27,808 nucleotides of DNA, taken from IMG/VR virus record IMGVR_UViG_3300035162_002523, positions 1 to 27,808 of that record, one strand, 5' to 3'. How positions within the stretch are numbered: position 1 is the first letter of the stretch; every line of letters begins with the position of its first letter. The translations under genes were made by a program, and so were the position numbers. Below, one piece after another: positions 16,248 through 24,237 of this stretch. The notes below the pieces were generated by a model. It made no database searches. It saw only the letters and a list, made by a program, of their open reading frames with translations, and had not been told where the DNA came from. The DNA comes from a virus.

Positions 16248-19155
16248 CTTTAGCTTCTTCAGGTATTAGTTTGCCCATATCTATAAAGTCTGCATGGGAG
16301 GAGTCAAATACTAAGCAACGTACTCCGGGAGAACTAATGCTCATGCCCTTCGACAAGCGCTTGTTTATTGTCTCTAGGTACAAACCCTTAGCACCAAGCT
16401 CCTTCAGTACGTCCTTATAGTCTATCTGCGTTTCTCCACAGTGCTTCCTAAAGTTTTTAACCGGTACAAACAGCTTTTGAGTGTCTGGCTCGTAGCGGTA
16501 AAGCAACGCGCCTTTAGGTTCTACTAAAGGAAACTTAGGCTTCTGGGTACGCTTATCTACACCGTCCTCAACGACTAGCATGTTATGTGGATGGGTGTTT
16601 ACAAACTCTCCGATTACTGAGCTGGCTTCGCTAACTGGAGGCTTAGTGTCCTCACGCATCTCTAGTAGTATGGGGGTAACTACCTTATATATGCGTGCCA
16701 TATCCAGAGTCACGATGTCCAACCTGCGTGCGATGATACCACCGGCTAAGTTGGCTGCAACTATGGCTGACCAGTTTCTCTCCCGCTGCGTTAGATTTAA
16801 GTCTTTGTCTATACGTGCCTGTATGTCCTTAACTAGAGTTTTAGCCTCTTCTAAGTTGCCAGTTAAGTACTTCATGTAGGGTTCAATAGCGTGCCCATAA
16901 TTTTCATTTAGTTGATGGTCAAACATTTGCTTACCCTCTGCTGTAGAAATAATTTCACTTCCCGGATATTCAATACGAAACTCTAAGAGTCTCATCATCT
17001 CACCATCGGCTGCATTCTTTATGGTAGCTAGCTTCTGGTAGAAAGAAGCATTAGCACAAGTCAGAGTAATATCCCGCCAAGTAATGTTGTTAACTCGGAG
17101 CTTGTTCGCACTAGCCTCTGCTTTGTCCTTACCGCGCCCTTGTGAGCAAGCGTATACATAGTCCGAGAAAGGCTCTGGTTTCATGTTAGTCATCTCGTCA
17201 ACGGTGTTAACGATGTTGTTAAGCAAGCCTAGCTTAATCACTTTACTAACCTTAGTGTCCTCAGGCGTACCAAGCAACATCTCTGGATGCCCACATACAC
17301 TGTTTGCCATGCGTAGGACTGTCGTCTTACCTTGCCCAGCAAGGGGATGGATAAGGTTTATAATCGCACCTTTCTGCCCAGTAAACTTTAACAGGGGGGC
17401 ACCAAAGCCACTCAGCGCTGCGAACGCTTGTATTTCTAATCCGGGTCTATTGTAAAGCTCAAAGACCTCACGCCACTTCTCAAGCGTACCTTGTGGCTCG
17501 AAGTAACCCGCCATGCTCTCCGTAGTACTGGATGCAGGTGAGTGGTAAACCCCATCCTTTGCTATCTCTCTAGTACCGACAATAAACTTACTGTCGTTTT
17601 CCGCCCAACCAAATTGGCTCCTCATAATTTCTGCCTTCCTTCTACGTTGAAGCCCTATAACAGAGCTAATAATGAAACTTAAAATAAGCTTGAACTGTTG
17701 CTCTGGTGCAAGGACACCGTGCCTAGAAATCTCCCTACGAAGCTCCCTAGCGTCAGTTATCTTCGCGTTAGAGACTGTAAAAGTCCTAATCCCATCTTGC
17801 GCAGAGTGCAGTCTAAGCACCGCAACGTCCCCTTTGTCTGGGTCTGGGTCATTCATACGCTTCCAAACGTAAAAGTCATGTTCGTACACGAGCTTAGGTT
17901 CGTCGTCGTCTAGGTCTAGGTATATACCACCGTTCTGTCCTCGCTTAAAAGGGAACGGATACTCAGGTATCCTGATCGTTTTGCTAGGATCATCGGGGTC
18001 GGGAATGTCTGTCTCGTAGTACTTCTCTCCCGCGTCTTCCTCCGCTGCGCCTACCTCAGCTTCAGGCGTTACACCTGCTGCTTTGTCTTCGTCTGTGGCC
18101 TCGATTAGCTGCTTACCCAAAGAAATAGGGCCAGTAATCTTGCCTTTGTGTGGGCAACCTTCGCATCCTCCGGGGTTGTTACGCTCAAAAACTTCGCAAC
18201 TATGTGGCCCTAGAATGTGCTCGATCTTCCTCTCCACTGCGGAGGGGTCGTAGTCTGGATGGCCTGAAGATAGGCGGTGTATTGCTTCCTTCTTATCCGA
18301 GCAAAACTTAGCAACAGAGAGTGCGTCAAACCAACGCGGCTCAGCTAATGTTTCTCGGTCTGTGTAGCAGGAGAGTAATTGCGCACAACTAGTGTTGCTC
18401 TTAGCCCGCATCATTATCTTAGTAAATGAGGACTCTGTGTTAGCTGCGAGGGCTTTACCCATTGCTGTTAGCTCGCGCTTAGGCCGTATTACGGTAGCTT
18501 CAAGCTGGCTTATCTCCTCTACTCCAAGGAGTTCCTTGAGGTCATCAAGGGGTATACGGTCGCCTACGTGGGCCACCTGTACTTTGGCAGGGGGATTATC
18601 TTTAAAGTTATAGGTATCAGGAACTCTTAGGATTCGAGAAACTTCGAATACACTTGGGTCAACATGAAAGTCTTGCTTAAGGCAAACCTGCCGTAACCTA
18701 GTGGCTACCGCTTCCCATTCGCCACGAGCTATCTCTTCCTCAAGCACCCAGTATACGTGCAGTCCGCGCCCTGAATTCACTATGGTAGGTCTAGGTAACC
18801 CCACAACTCCACAGAACTTCTTCAGAGCAAGCATCGCTTCCGTCTGGTTAACGTAACCTTCAGGTCGCCCAGTCTTCTCGTTGACTACCGCTTTAGTCTC
18901 ACCGCAGTCGATGTCTAACCAGAAGGCCTTAAGCTTATCTACGTTGTCCTTTTTTCTTCCTCCATCAATAGACTGGAACTTTGCTACCGCAAAAAAGACG
19001 TTGCGTTGTTCTTCAACAAATTTCTTAGTCCAACTGTCAACTTCCTCTCTAGTAGCTACAACTTTTTGTGAGACATCATCCTTGCCTTTAATTCCAACTA
19101 CGACGTATAAACCCTGTGCAGGTTGTACGTAGTCTAGGAGGTCAAAGTCAGTCAT
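16216..19155 (-). CDS. Primase-polymerase / DUF927-like helicase fusion
   Basis: A 979-residue protein that should make primers and unwind DNA at the phage fork. The N-terminal 200 residues look like an archaeo-eukaryotic primase (PrimPol) core: 'FWLDID' with Asp81 and Asp83, 'SGRGLHVYW' at 128-136, and 'VDPSVFEVSRILRVPDTYNF' with Asp166. Residues 257-335 hold a Cys-rich PriCT-like region (Cys320, Cys331, Cys334 and the 'SGHPDYDPSAVERKI' pattern). From about 400 it matches DUF927-type helicases: a P-loop 'HPLAGQGKTT' at 603-612 and a Walker B-like 'IVNTVDEM' near 648-655. I prefer the ATG at 19155, 7 bases after the upstream stop. The alternative GTG at 19179 adds 8 residues, sits inside the HTH gene and has no ribosome site. 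Confidence 0.88.
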   Translation of the reverse strand: MTDFDLLDYVQPAQGLYVVVGIKGKDDVSQKVVATREEVDSWTKKFVEEQRNVFFAVAKFQSIDGGRKKDNVDKLKAFWLDIDCGETKAVVNEKTGRPEGYVNQTEAMLALKKFCGVVGLPRPTIVNSGRGLHVYWVLEEEIARGEWEAVATRLRQVCLKQDFHVDPSVFEVSRILRVPDTYNFKDNPPAKVQVAHVGDRIPLDDLKELLGVEEISQLEATVIRPKRELTAMGKALAANTESSFTKIMMRAKSNTSCAQLLSCYTDRETLAEPRWFDALSVAKFCSDKKEAIHRLSSGHPDYDPSAVERKIEHILGPHSCEVFERNNPGGCEGCPHKGKITGPISLGKQLIEATDEDKAAGVTPEAEVGAAEEDAGEKYYETDIPDPDDPSKTIRIPEYPFPFKRGQNGGIYLDLDDDEPKLVYEHDFYVWKRMNDPDPDKGDVAVLRLHSAQDGIRTFTVSNAKITDARELRREISRHGVLAPEQQFKLILSFIISSVIGLQRRRKAEIMRSQFGWAENDSKFIVGTREIAKDGVYHSPASSTTESMAGYFEPQGTLEKWREVFELYNRPGLEIQAFAALSGFGAPLLKFTGQKGAIINLIHPLAGQGKTTVLRMANSVCGHPEMLLGTPEDTKVSKVIKLGLLNNIVNTVDEMTNMKPEPFSDYVYACSQGRGKDKAEASANKLRVNNITWRDITLTCANASFYQKLATIKNAADGEMMRLLEFRIEYPGSEIISTAEGKQMFDHQLNENYGHAIEPYMKYLTGNLEEAKTLVKDIQARIDKDLNLTQRERNWSAIVAANLAGGIIARRLDIVTLDMARIYKVVTPILLEMREDTKPPVSEASSVIGEFVNTHPHNMLVVEDGVDKRTQKPKFPLVEPKGALLYRYEPDTQKLFVPVKNFRKHCGETQIDYKDVLKELGAKGLYLETINKRLSKGMSISSPGVRCLVFDSSHADFIDMGKLIPEEAKDASGEDSLRD

Positions 19156-19162
19156 AGGATTC

Positions 19163-19408
19163 TCATCTTTGGTAATCACTCTGGTAGAGCGCTATAAGTT
19201 CGCCGATTTCCTCAGCAGTTTGTTTACTAGGTTGATTTACTCCTGTAAACCAGTTGTAAACGGTTTGCCTGCTAACATTTAAATCGGAAGCTACCTCGGC
19301 CACAGGTACACCTAACTTGATGCAAATGCGACCGAGCTTAACCCCCAACGAGCGAGCGCTTGTTTTTTTGTTTATCTGAATTAGTCTTAAACTATATCCA
19401 TAACTCAT
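19163..19408 (-). CDS. Small helix-turn-helix DNA-binding protein
   Basis: An 81-residue Xre/Cro-like protein. The HTH spans about residues 34-56: 'VPVAEVASDLNVSRQTVYNW'. SRQTVYNW is a typical recognition helix. The N-terminal 30 residues ('YSLRL...LGVKLGRICIKLGV') give the preceding helices, and the C-terminal helix could allow dimerisation. Its ATG overlaps the stop of the upstream ssDNA-binding gene as TAATG, so it is translationally coupled. The primase-helicase starts 7 bases after its stop. Sandwiched between two replication genes, it may regulate the replication operon or help bind the origin; the sequence cannot decide which. It is too small to carry a CI-type autocleavage domain. Confidence 0.85.
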   Translation of the reverse strand: MSYGYSLRLIQINKKTSARSLGVKLGRICIKLGVPVAEVASDLNVSRQTVYNWFTGVNQPSKQTAEEIGELIALYQSDYQR

Positions 19409-20334
19409 TAGTCAAGGTCACTCCCCCAGTTCTCGATGATTGAGGCCATCTCAGCACCAACAACTTCCGGCTCGTCCTTCTTAGTGCTGCGCTTCTTTGG
19501 CTCCTCAACAACTTCGGCAACAACCTCTTCTATAGGTTCCTCAACAACCTCCTCTACTACAGGTTTTGCCTCAGCAACTGGAGCTTGGATAGCGGGTTTC
19601 TTTTCTACCTTGTCTACTTGCCCAACCGTAAGTTGTGTATACATCTTAGACTCAGGGTTCTCCTGTGCTTTTAACACTAAGTCAAACTCAGCGTCTGTTA
19701 CTTCACGGACTGGAGAGAACACTAGCTCCATAGTTTCGGCATTAGGGTTAAAAGCAATAGTGGTAACTACGCTGTCGGGAGACAGAGAGTTATTTACCAA
19801 GAAATTTACATAGCTCTCAAATGGATGCAGGTTACCAACGCCCTTACCAAACAAAGACTTAGCAGGTATGTTGAACTGGTAGATCGTCCCACTATCGTCA
19901 CCTTCTAACATGAGTGATACCCGACGTTGGAAGCGACAAGCACGCCCGCCTGTGTCCCCAGAGCCTTTTATGTTCATAGCGCATTCTGAGCAAGTGGTGC
20001 TCTGCGGATCAGATGCAGCCGCCTCTGGCTTATCACCTTGGTTAGACCAGCAGTTAGGGAGGGTAGCTTCTTTGCTTGGGTCGAACTTGTCCTTGTAGTA
20101 TATACGTGAGACGTTCGCCAGCATGTTTACGATAACGGCGTTGAACTCGCCTCGTATAATCTCACCGATTTGATCACCGTTAACTGACTTCTTAAAAGTG
20201 CCGTTGATATTGGCTTGTATACGCCGAGTGGTGCTATTCCTTGAGGTAGCGAGTGTCTGGCTAAGTGCCGTTACTCGCTTTCCAGAAGGGGCTAACGCAG
20301 TGTCGCTAGTAAAAATTGATACGTCCTTAGACAT
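19408..20334 (-). CDS. Probable single-stranded DNA-binding protein
   Basis: A 308-residue protein. Residues of about 35-240 form a beta-rich body holding four cysteines at 95, 115, 118 and 133, a spacing that suggests a bound metal. From about 245 it becomes a long Val/Glu/Pro-rich acidic linker with a basic patch ('KKRSTKK'), ending in the acidic tip 'NWGSDLD'. A compact DNA-binding core followed by a disordered linker and an acidic aromatic-containing tip is the plan of bacterial SSB and T7 gp2.5-type proteins, where the tip recruits partners. It lies between a conserved small protein and the HTH and primase genes. The start is supported by TAGGAG six bases upstream, which overlaps the preceding stop. 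Assignment rests on architecture and context, not a recognised OB fold. Confidence 0.65.
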   Translation of the reverse strand: MSKDVSIFTSDTALAPSGKRVTALSQTLATSRNSTTRRIQANINGTFKKSVNGDQIGEIIRGEFNAVIVNMLANVSRIYYKDKFDPSKEATLPNCWSNQGDKPEAAASDPQSTTCSECAMNIKGSGDTGGRACRFQRRVSLMLEGDDSGTIYQFNIPAKSLFGKGVGNLHPFESYVNFLVNNSLSPDSVVTTIAFNPNAETMELVFSPVREVTDAEFDLVLKAQENPESKMYTQLTVGQVDKVEKKPAIQAPVAEAKPVVEEVVEEPIEEVVAEVVEEPKKRSTKKDEPEVVGAEMASIIENWGSDLD

Positions 20335-20343
20335 CTTGTACTC

Positions 20344-20733
20344 CTATTTAGTAGTTGGTTTTCTTACGGATATTATGTACTTCTTGTTTGACTGCAACCC
20401 TTGAGGGCATTCGTCTGGATTTTCTGTAAGGAACTCTTTCATATTGGTATTATGAATTCGCTTCTCCAGTAAATGATAAGCATCGTTAGCCTCAATGAAC
20501 TTGTACATAGCTTCCCAATCACTTGTCCAGTAGTTGGAGGAAACCCTCCGAGTAATAGTACCCTCGGTAGTTTTCATGCTGTCTAAGTTTTGCTCACTAC
20601 AAAGGGCCAGTAGCTTTTCAGCGACGAACTCTTGCTGCTCTTTGAATAGCTTTATTTCGTCGTCTTTTTCTTTAATCGCGCCGCGTATCTTGATGTAGAT
20701 AGCGACTAATTTGTCAACTGTTAAGTCAGACAT
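20344..20733 (-). CDS. Conserved-looking replication-associated protein (129 aa)
   Basis: A 129-residue, mostly helical protein. Residues 1-50 are charged and coiled-coil-like ('KIRGAIKEKDDEIKLFKEQQ'). 'MKTTEGTITRR' and 'DWEAMYKFIEANDAYHLLEK' then give a beta-hairpin/helix module, and it ends 'KKYIISVRKP'. This arrangement (coiled coil, 'KT..GT', 'W..F..FI', 'LLEKR', '..VR.P') is familiar from a hypothetical family often next to SSB genes in phages, and has a superficial likeness to Gam/Gp157-type proteins. It is the first gene after the promoter at 20763-20790 and has a strong AAGGAG ribosome site. Function is not established; a DNA-end or ssDNA-associated role is only suggested by context. 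Confidence 0.72.
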   Translation of the reverse strand: MSDLTVDKLVAIYIKIRGAIKEKDDEIKLFKEQQEFVAEKLLALCSEQNLDSMKTTEGTITRRVSSNYWTSDWEAMYKFIEANDAYHLLEKRIHNTNMKEFLTENPDECPQGLQSNKKYIISVRKPTTK

Positions 20734-20762
20734 ACCTACTCCTTTTTCTTAGTCGGGAGAGT

Positions 20763-20790
20763 AGTATAGGCCTGTACTTTACAATGTCAA
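20763..20790 (-). promoter_or_regulatory. Sigma70-type promoter for the SSB/primase operon
   Basis: On the minus strand TTGACA (20790-20785) and TATACT (20768-20763) are separated by 16 bases. The -35 box is a perfect consensus match and the -10 box has one mismatch to TATAAT. The -35 overlaps the TGA stop of the upstream helicase gene. An AAGGAG ribosome site follows before the ATG at 20733. The placement in one of the few gaps of the minus-strand block supports function. Confidence 0.72.
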
Positions 20791-22352
20791 GAGTTTAGGT
20801 TTAATTCGTTGCGGTAGAGATCAATTATTTTACTGTGGTTGGTTATGTTGTTCTGAAGCATCCCATACAGCTTAGCCTCAACCTCGCTTCCCTGTATGTG
20901 TACGATGGTCATGGGGTTATGCTGGCCCGGACGATTGATGCGAGCGTTAGCTTGCAGGTAAGTTTCTACGCTAGTAACGGGAGCGTACCAAATTATTGTG
21001 TTGGCAGCGGTTAGAGTAAGCCCATGCGAAGCAGCTTGTGGTTGGATGATAAGCACTTGCGGCGTTTCCTTTTCTTGGAACTCTTTTATTATCTCTGTTC
21101 TCTTATTAACCGATACTTTGCCGGATATAATCTCACAGCTTATCTTTTTCTTAGTGAGGAAATCATTAAGTAAATTAATGGTATGCGTGAAAGGCACGAA
21201 CACTAACACCTTGTGGCTTGACTCCTCTATTACCTCAAGGATAATCTTCAGACGGTTGCTCACATCGAACTCAAGAACTTGCCTCTCGTCTGTGTATACC
21301 GCCCCTCCAGATATTTGCAACAGCTTGTTTAGGTTTGTAGCTGCATTTACTGAGGTTACCTGTTCGCCCCCAGCTTCCATAGTCATCTGTTGCTTAAGGA
21401 GGTTATAGTATTTCTCTTGCTGCTTTGTTAGCGGGGCATCCCGTTCCACAAAGGTAAGTGGTGGAAGGTCAAGGCACTGCGCTCGCTCGAACCGAATAGC
21501 CGGTTGGAGGGCTTCATGCACCGTCTTGTCTGCATCGGGCTTGGGTCGCCATACGTATTGAGTAGCCTTGTACATAACCTTGTCTCGGAACGCTCCGAAG
21601 TACTTAGGCACGCCGTCTGGATTTATTAACTTCGCAAGCCCAAACGCATCCACAGGAGACTGTGCTGCGGGTGTACCAGTTAACATCCATAGCCATTCGG
21701 TGTCAGCAACTAAGTCTCTTAGCGTTTTCCATCGGTCAGTCTGCGCATTCTTGTAAGCGTTGGCTTCATCAATAACAACCATGTCGAACTTAGCGTTCTG
21801 TATTTCTTCTTTGATTACTGCAACACCATCAAAGTTTATGATGACGAACTCGCAATCTTCCGCTAGGACTTTGCGCCTAATATCCGCAGAGCCATGAGCC
21901 ACTGAACAACTCCGGTGCATGGCGAACTTAAATAAGTCCTGCTGCCATGCGGACTTCATAATGGATAGGGGGCAAATGACTAGCACTCGCTTGATCCTGC
22001 CTATCTTCATTAGGTAGTCGGTAGCCCATATAACACTGGCTGTCTTACCTGTGCCTTGTTCGTTAAAGCAAAAGGCTTTCTTGTGGAGTGTTAGGAATCC
22101 AGAGGTATCCTTCTGGTGGTCAAACGGCTCTAACTTGCCTGTCCATTTGTAGTCTCGCTCGATAGGAGAGGGCACTTCTTTAATCTTCAGGCCCGCAAGA
22201 ACTTGAGCTGTCTCTAAGTCCCACTTAATGGCAACCTCGTATACCCCCTGTTCCTCTTTAATGATCACAGTTTTGTGCTTCGCTATTGGCTCGGTCACTA
22301 GATGCGGGCGTTTTGTTTTAAGTACTAAAGCTTTGTTGTCTATTACTCGCAT
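20787..22352 (-). CDS. SNF2-type superfamily 2 helicase/ATPase
   Basis: A 521-residue DNA-dependent ATPase with both RecA-like lobes. Motifs visible: Q-like 'FDHQKDTSGF' (77-86), motif I 'NEQGTGKT' (97-104), Ia 'VLVICPLSIM' (123-132), II 'VVIDEANAYKN' (192-202) and III 'MLTGTPAAQS' (223-232). The second lobe has 'KVLVFVPFT', V 'QAASHGLTLTAAN' and VI 'QANARINRPGQ'. GTGKT, DEAx and the 'R.NRPGQ' ending are characteristic of SNF2-like enzymes (SSL2/RapA/SMARCAL1-like phage forms). Length is that of a minimal two-lobe enzyme with about 65 extra N-terminal residues. It is translationally coupled (TAATG) to the small HNH-like gene. It likely remodels DNA or removes proteins during replication and recombination. 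Confidence 0.9.
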   Translation of the reverse strand: MRVIDNKALVLKTKRPHLVTEPIAKHKTVIIKEEQGVYEVAIKWDLETAQVLAGLKIKEVPSPIERDYKWTGKLEPFDHQKDTSGFLTLHKKAFCFNEQGTGKTASVIWATDYLMKIGRIKRVLVICPLSIMKSAWQQDLFKFAMHRSCSVAHGSADIRRKVLAEDCEFVIINFDGVAVIKEEIQNAKFDMVVIDEANAYKNAQTDRWKTLRDLVADTEWLWMLTGTPAAQSPVDAFGLAKLINPDGVPKYFGAFRDKVMYKATQYVWRPKPDADKTVHEALQPAIRFERAQCLDLPPLTFVERDAPLTKQQEKYYNLLKQQMTMEAGGEQVTSVNAATNLNKLLQISGGAVYTDERQVLEFDVSNRLKIILEVIEESSHKVLVFVPFTHTINLLNDFLTKKKISCEIISGKVSVNKRTEIIKEFQEKETPQVLIIQPQAASHGLTLTAANTIIWYAPVTSVETYLQANARINRPGQHNPMTIVHIQGSEVEAKLYGMLQNNITNHSKIIDLYRNELNLNS

Positions 22353-22645
22353 TATTTTTTACGCGCCTTTACAACGCCACCTTTCTTAGCTTTCATTGCA
22401 CCACTACTAGTCCGGGGGAAAGAAGAGTTGTTCGCCTCAGTCTTAACCGATAAGTTACTAGGTGCGTTACCCCCTCCCTTAGAGATAGGAGTCTTGTGGT
22501 TGACGTGCTTACCATCTCCCTTAGCCACTGCACCGCTAGCCATTAGGGTATTACGCGCAGCATTGCGTGTCGCACGATTCTTCTTTTGCTCTGGTGTACC
22601 TTGGTACTTAGCGTACTCGGCCTTGTAATCTCTTGGCTTTCTCAT
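22352..22645 (-). CDS. Small HNH-like protein
   Basis: A 97-residue very basic protein. The core 'GDGKHVNHKTPISKGGGN' followed by 'PSNLSVKTEANNSS' has the layout of an HNH fold (His47 and His50, Asn64, Asn72/73) but no cysteine pairs. The N-terminal part 'TPEQKKNRATRNAARN' and the KGDGK segment are familiar from a small phage family usually labelled HNH-like or hypothetical, in which a V-D-H is more usual than the V-N-H seen here. The C-terminus is Lys-rich. A clear AGGAG site precedes the ATG. Its stop overlaps the SNF2-type helicase start. It may be a nicking nuclease or only a DNA-binding relative; catalytic competence is uncertain. Confidence 0.7.
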   Translation of the reverse strand: MRKPRDYKAEYAKYQGTPEQKKNRATRNAARNTLMASGAVAKGDGKHVNHKTPISKGGGNAPSNLSVKTEANNSSFPRTSSGAMKAKKGGVVKARKK

Positions 22646-22655
22646 TGTTTATCTC

Positions 22656-23387
22656 CTAATATTTTAAGTATTCGTGTATTTCTCTTCCATTAAATACGGT
22701 AGGTCGCCAATCAGTACGGAACTTATTGCTCTTGCCCATGTTGCACTCTTCGCAAAGTACTTGAAGGTTGCCAAAACTCAGTGCTAATTTAGGCTCGTGC
22801 GACTTAGGCACTATGTGGTCTACATGCACCGATACTCCATGTTCTTTGTAGCTCCTGCCGCAAGCCGCACACGTTGCTTTATAGGCTTCCAAAACTTGCA
22901 TCCGTAAGGTTTGCCATTCCCTCCGTATCTCTAAGTTGTTGTTCCAGTTCGGGTGTACTACATCTTCACGATCAATACACCGCCAATGAAATCTTTTCAT
23001 CTCGCCAATTACTTCGTTGGGGTGTACACCGTTGGCAACCCTCCACTGTACCTGCTCAAAAATATCCCACTGCCAGTATTCAATAGGCTTGTGGCTGCCT
23101 ATAAGTTTGTGGGTAAATCCTTTTGTCGGCTCTGCGTTAAACATCGCTCGGTATAAATCTTTTAGCAAAGCTAAATGGACCATAGAGTATTGAGGAGAGC
23201 CGGGGCTTTTTAAAGTATGGATTAGCGGTTCACTTAGAAAGGTACGCATGTCCGCAAACCAAGCACGACAAATCTTGGGATCATCTCCGTGCCCTTTTGA
23301 CCACCAATCTACGTTACACCTCGGAGCGTCACGCCTATCGTACTCCATGAAAAGGTTTATAGTATTGGGGTCACGTACATTACGCAT
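22656..23387 (-). CDS. HNH endonuclease with uncharacterised N-terminal domain
   Basis: A 243-residue protein whose C-terminal 75 residues are a canonical zinc-supported HNH domain: Cys173 and Cys176 ('CAACG'), 'HVDHIVPKS' at 188-196, Asn207 in 'FGNLQVLC', and Cys212, Cys215 and Asn216 ('CEECN'). The N-terminal 150 residues are Trp-rich ('NVDWWSKG', 'IEYWQWDIFEQVQWRVA', 'FHWRCID') and I do not recognise them. A free-standing homing nuclease usually has a short or different extension. It starts 2 bases after the stop of the Cas4-like nuclease, with AGGAAG upstream, and shares orientation and packing with its neighbours. That suggests a resident replication or packaging nuclease as much as a mobile homing gene. 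Confidence 0.87.
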   Translation of the reverse strand: MRNVRDPNTINLFMEYDRRDAPRCNVDWWSKGHGDDPKICRAWFADMRTFLSEPLIHTLKSPGSPQYSMVHLALLKDLYRAMFNAEPTKGFTHKLIGSHKPIEYWQWDIFEQVQWRVANGVHPNEVIGEMKRFHWRCIDREDVVHPNWNNNLEIRREWQTLRMQVLEAYKATCAACGRSYKEHGVSVHVDHIVPKSHEPKLALSFGNLQVLCEECNMGKSNKFRTDWRPTVFNGREIHEYLKY

Positions 23388-23389
23388 AG

Positions 23390-24058
23390 CTACTTCCTAT
23401 TGTGGGGGCATTTTTTTACGGGGCAATACGCACACAGCGGGCCACTAACTGCATTCCAAACGTCAGACTCTTCCGCACCTGCTAAGCGGTCAAGATCAGG
23501 CTGGAAGGTAGCAAAGTACGACTTGATAAGCTCTCTGTGATGTTCTTTGCGTATGAACTCGTTGCTCACTACATACGCCAGAGCAGACTTAATAGTGTTA
23601 ACTTCGGGGAAGTGTAAGAACGTAGCAGCAGCAAGTGCATCAAGCTGTGCAGTATCCGCATACTTTGCATTCTTACCTGTCTTATAGTCCACCAGAAAAG
23701 CTCTGTCTTCGTGTACGATAACTAGGTCAGCAATTCCTCGCCACCATACTTCCTTCTTTCGGTCGAAGAAAGTGCATGGGGTATACTCCTCTCCGTCGTA
23801 AGAGACACCGAACCTTAGCTCGCAATGTTTTTCTCCCGGGATTTTCTTCAGGGCGTTGAGCGTATCAGTTATAAAGTCAAACTTCTTAGGGATGTCTTCC
23901 CCGTCTTTTATGTACAACTCAGCGGCTTTATGCACCTCGTTGCCATAGCGCATAGCGAAGCTACCCGTATCTTTAACGTCCTTAGCTACCCGCAAGTGGT
24001 AGTACTTCTTGGGGCACTGTTTAAATGTACTTAAGCTGCTATAAGACCAAGCTGTCAT
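23390..24058 (-). CDS. Cas4/RecB-like PD-(D/E)XK nuclease with Cys cluster
   Basis: A 222-residue exonuclease-type protein. PD-(D/E)XK motifs: 'YGNEVHKA' (His43), Glu80, 'RGIADLVIV' (Asp111), 'FLVDYKTGK' (Asp124, Lys126) and Gln138. One Cys near the N-terminus ('FKQCPKKYY', Cys15) and three at the C-terminus ('CAYCPVKKCP', Cys209, Cys212, Cys217) match the four-Cys iron-sulfur arrangement of Cas4 and AddB-like nucleases. No CRISPR array or other cas gene is in the window, so a recombination or resection role is more likely than spacer acquisition. Its ATG overlaps the preceding stop as ATGA. It would process DNA ends together with the nearby SNF2-type ATPase and the ssDNA-binding protein. Confidence 0.9.
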   Translation of the reverse strand: MTAWSYSSLSTFKQCPKKYYHLRVAKDVKDTGSFAMRYGNEVHKAAELYIKDGEDIPKKFDFITDTLNALKKIPGEKHCELRFGVSYDGEEYTPCTFFDRKKEVWWRGIADLVIVHEDRAFLVDYKTGKNAKYADTAQLDALAAATFLHFPEVNTIKSALAYVVSNEFIRKEHHRELIKSYFATFQPDLDRLAGAEESDVWNAVSGPLCAYCPVKKCPHNRK

Positions 24059-24237
24059 TTTGTTTTCCGTTTATCAGGTAATACTCTCAGTTTCTTTTCC
24101 CAAACAGCGTTATCTTTTCTAACTTCAACGACACTCTCGCCGTAAGCATAGGTTCTTATTACGCCACCCCTAGCTAAATAATTTCGGATGTCTTGTGCTA
24201 CCTTCTCGCGCTGTAATTCTTTCTCGTTTTTCACCAT
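24055..24237 (-). CDS. Small charged protein (60 aa), unknown
   Basis: A 60-residue basic protein: an N-terminal helix ('EKELQREKVAQDIRNYLARGG') and a short beta part ('VIRTYAYGESVVEV', 'WEKKLRVLP'). The composition is that of a real small soluble domain. It overlaps the next gene by ATGA, and its own ATG overlaps the stop of an 11-codon ORF as TAATG. Function unknown. Its place in a continuous coupled chain is the main support. Confidence 0.6.
   Translation of the reverse strand: MVKNEKELQREKVAQDIRNYLARGGVIRTYAYGESVVEVRKDNAVWEKKLRVLPDKRKTK

Noticed and set aside
19156-19179. GTG start of the primase-helicase
   Set aside because: It lies inside the HTH gene and has no ribosome site; the ATG at 19155 directly follows the HTH stop.
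20344-20733. Firm call as Gam or Gp157 host-nuclease inhibitor
   Set aside because: Only general helical and coiled-coil likeness is visible; no diagnostic motif supports the specific function.
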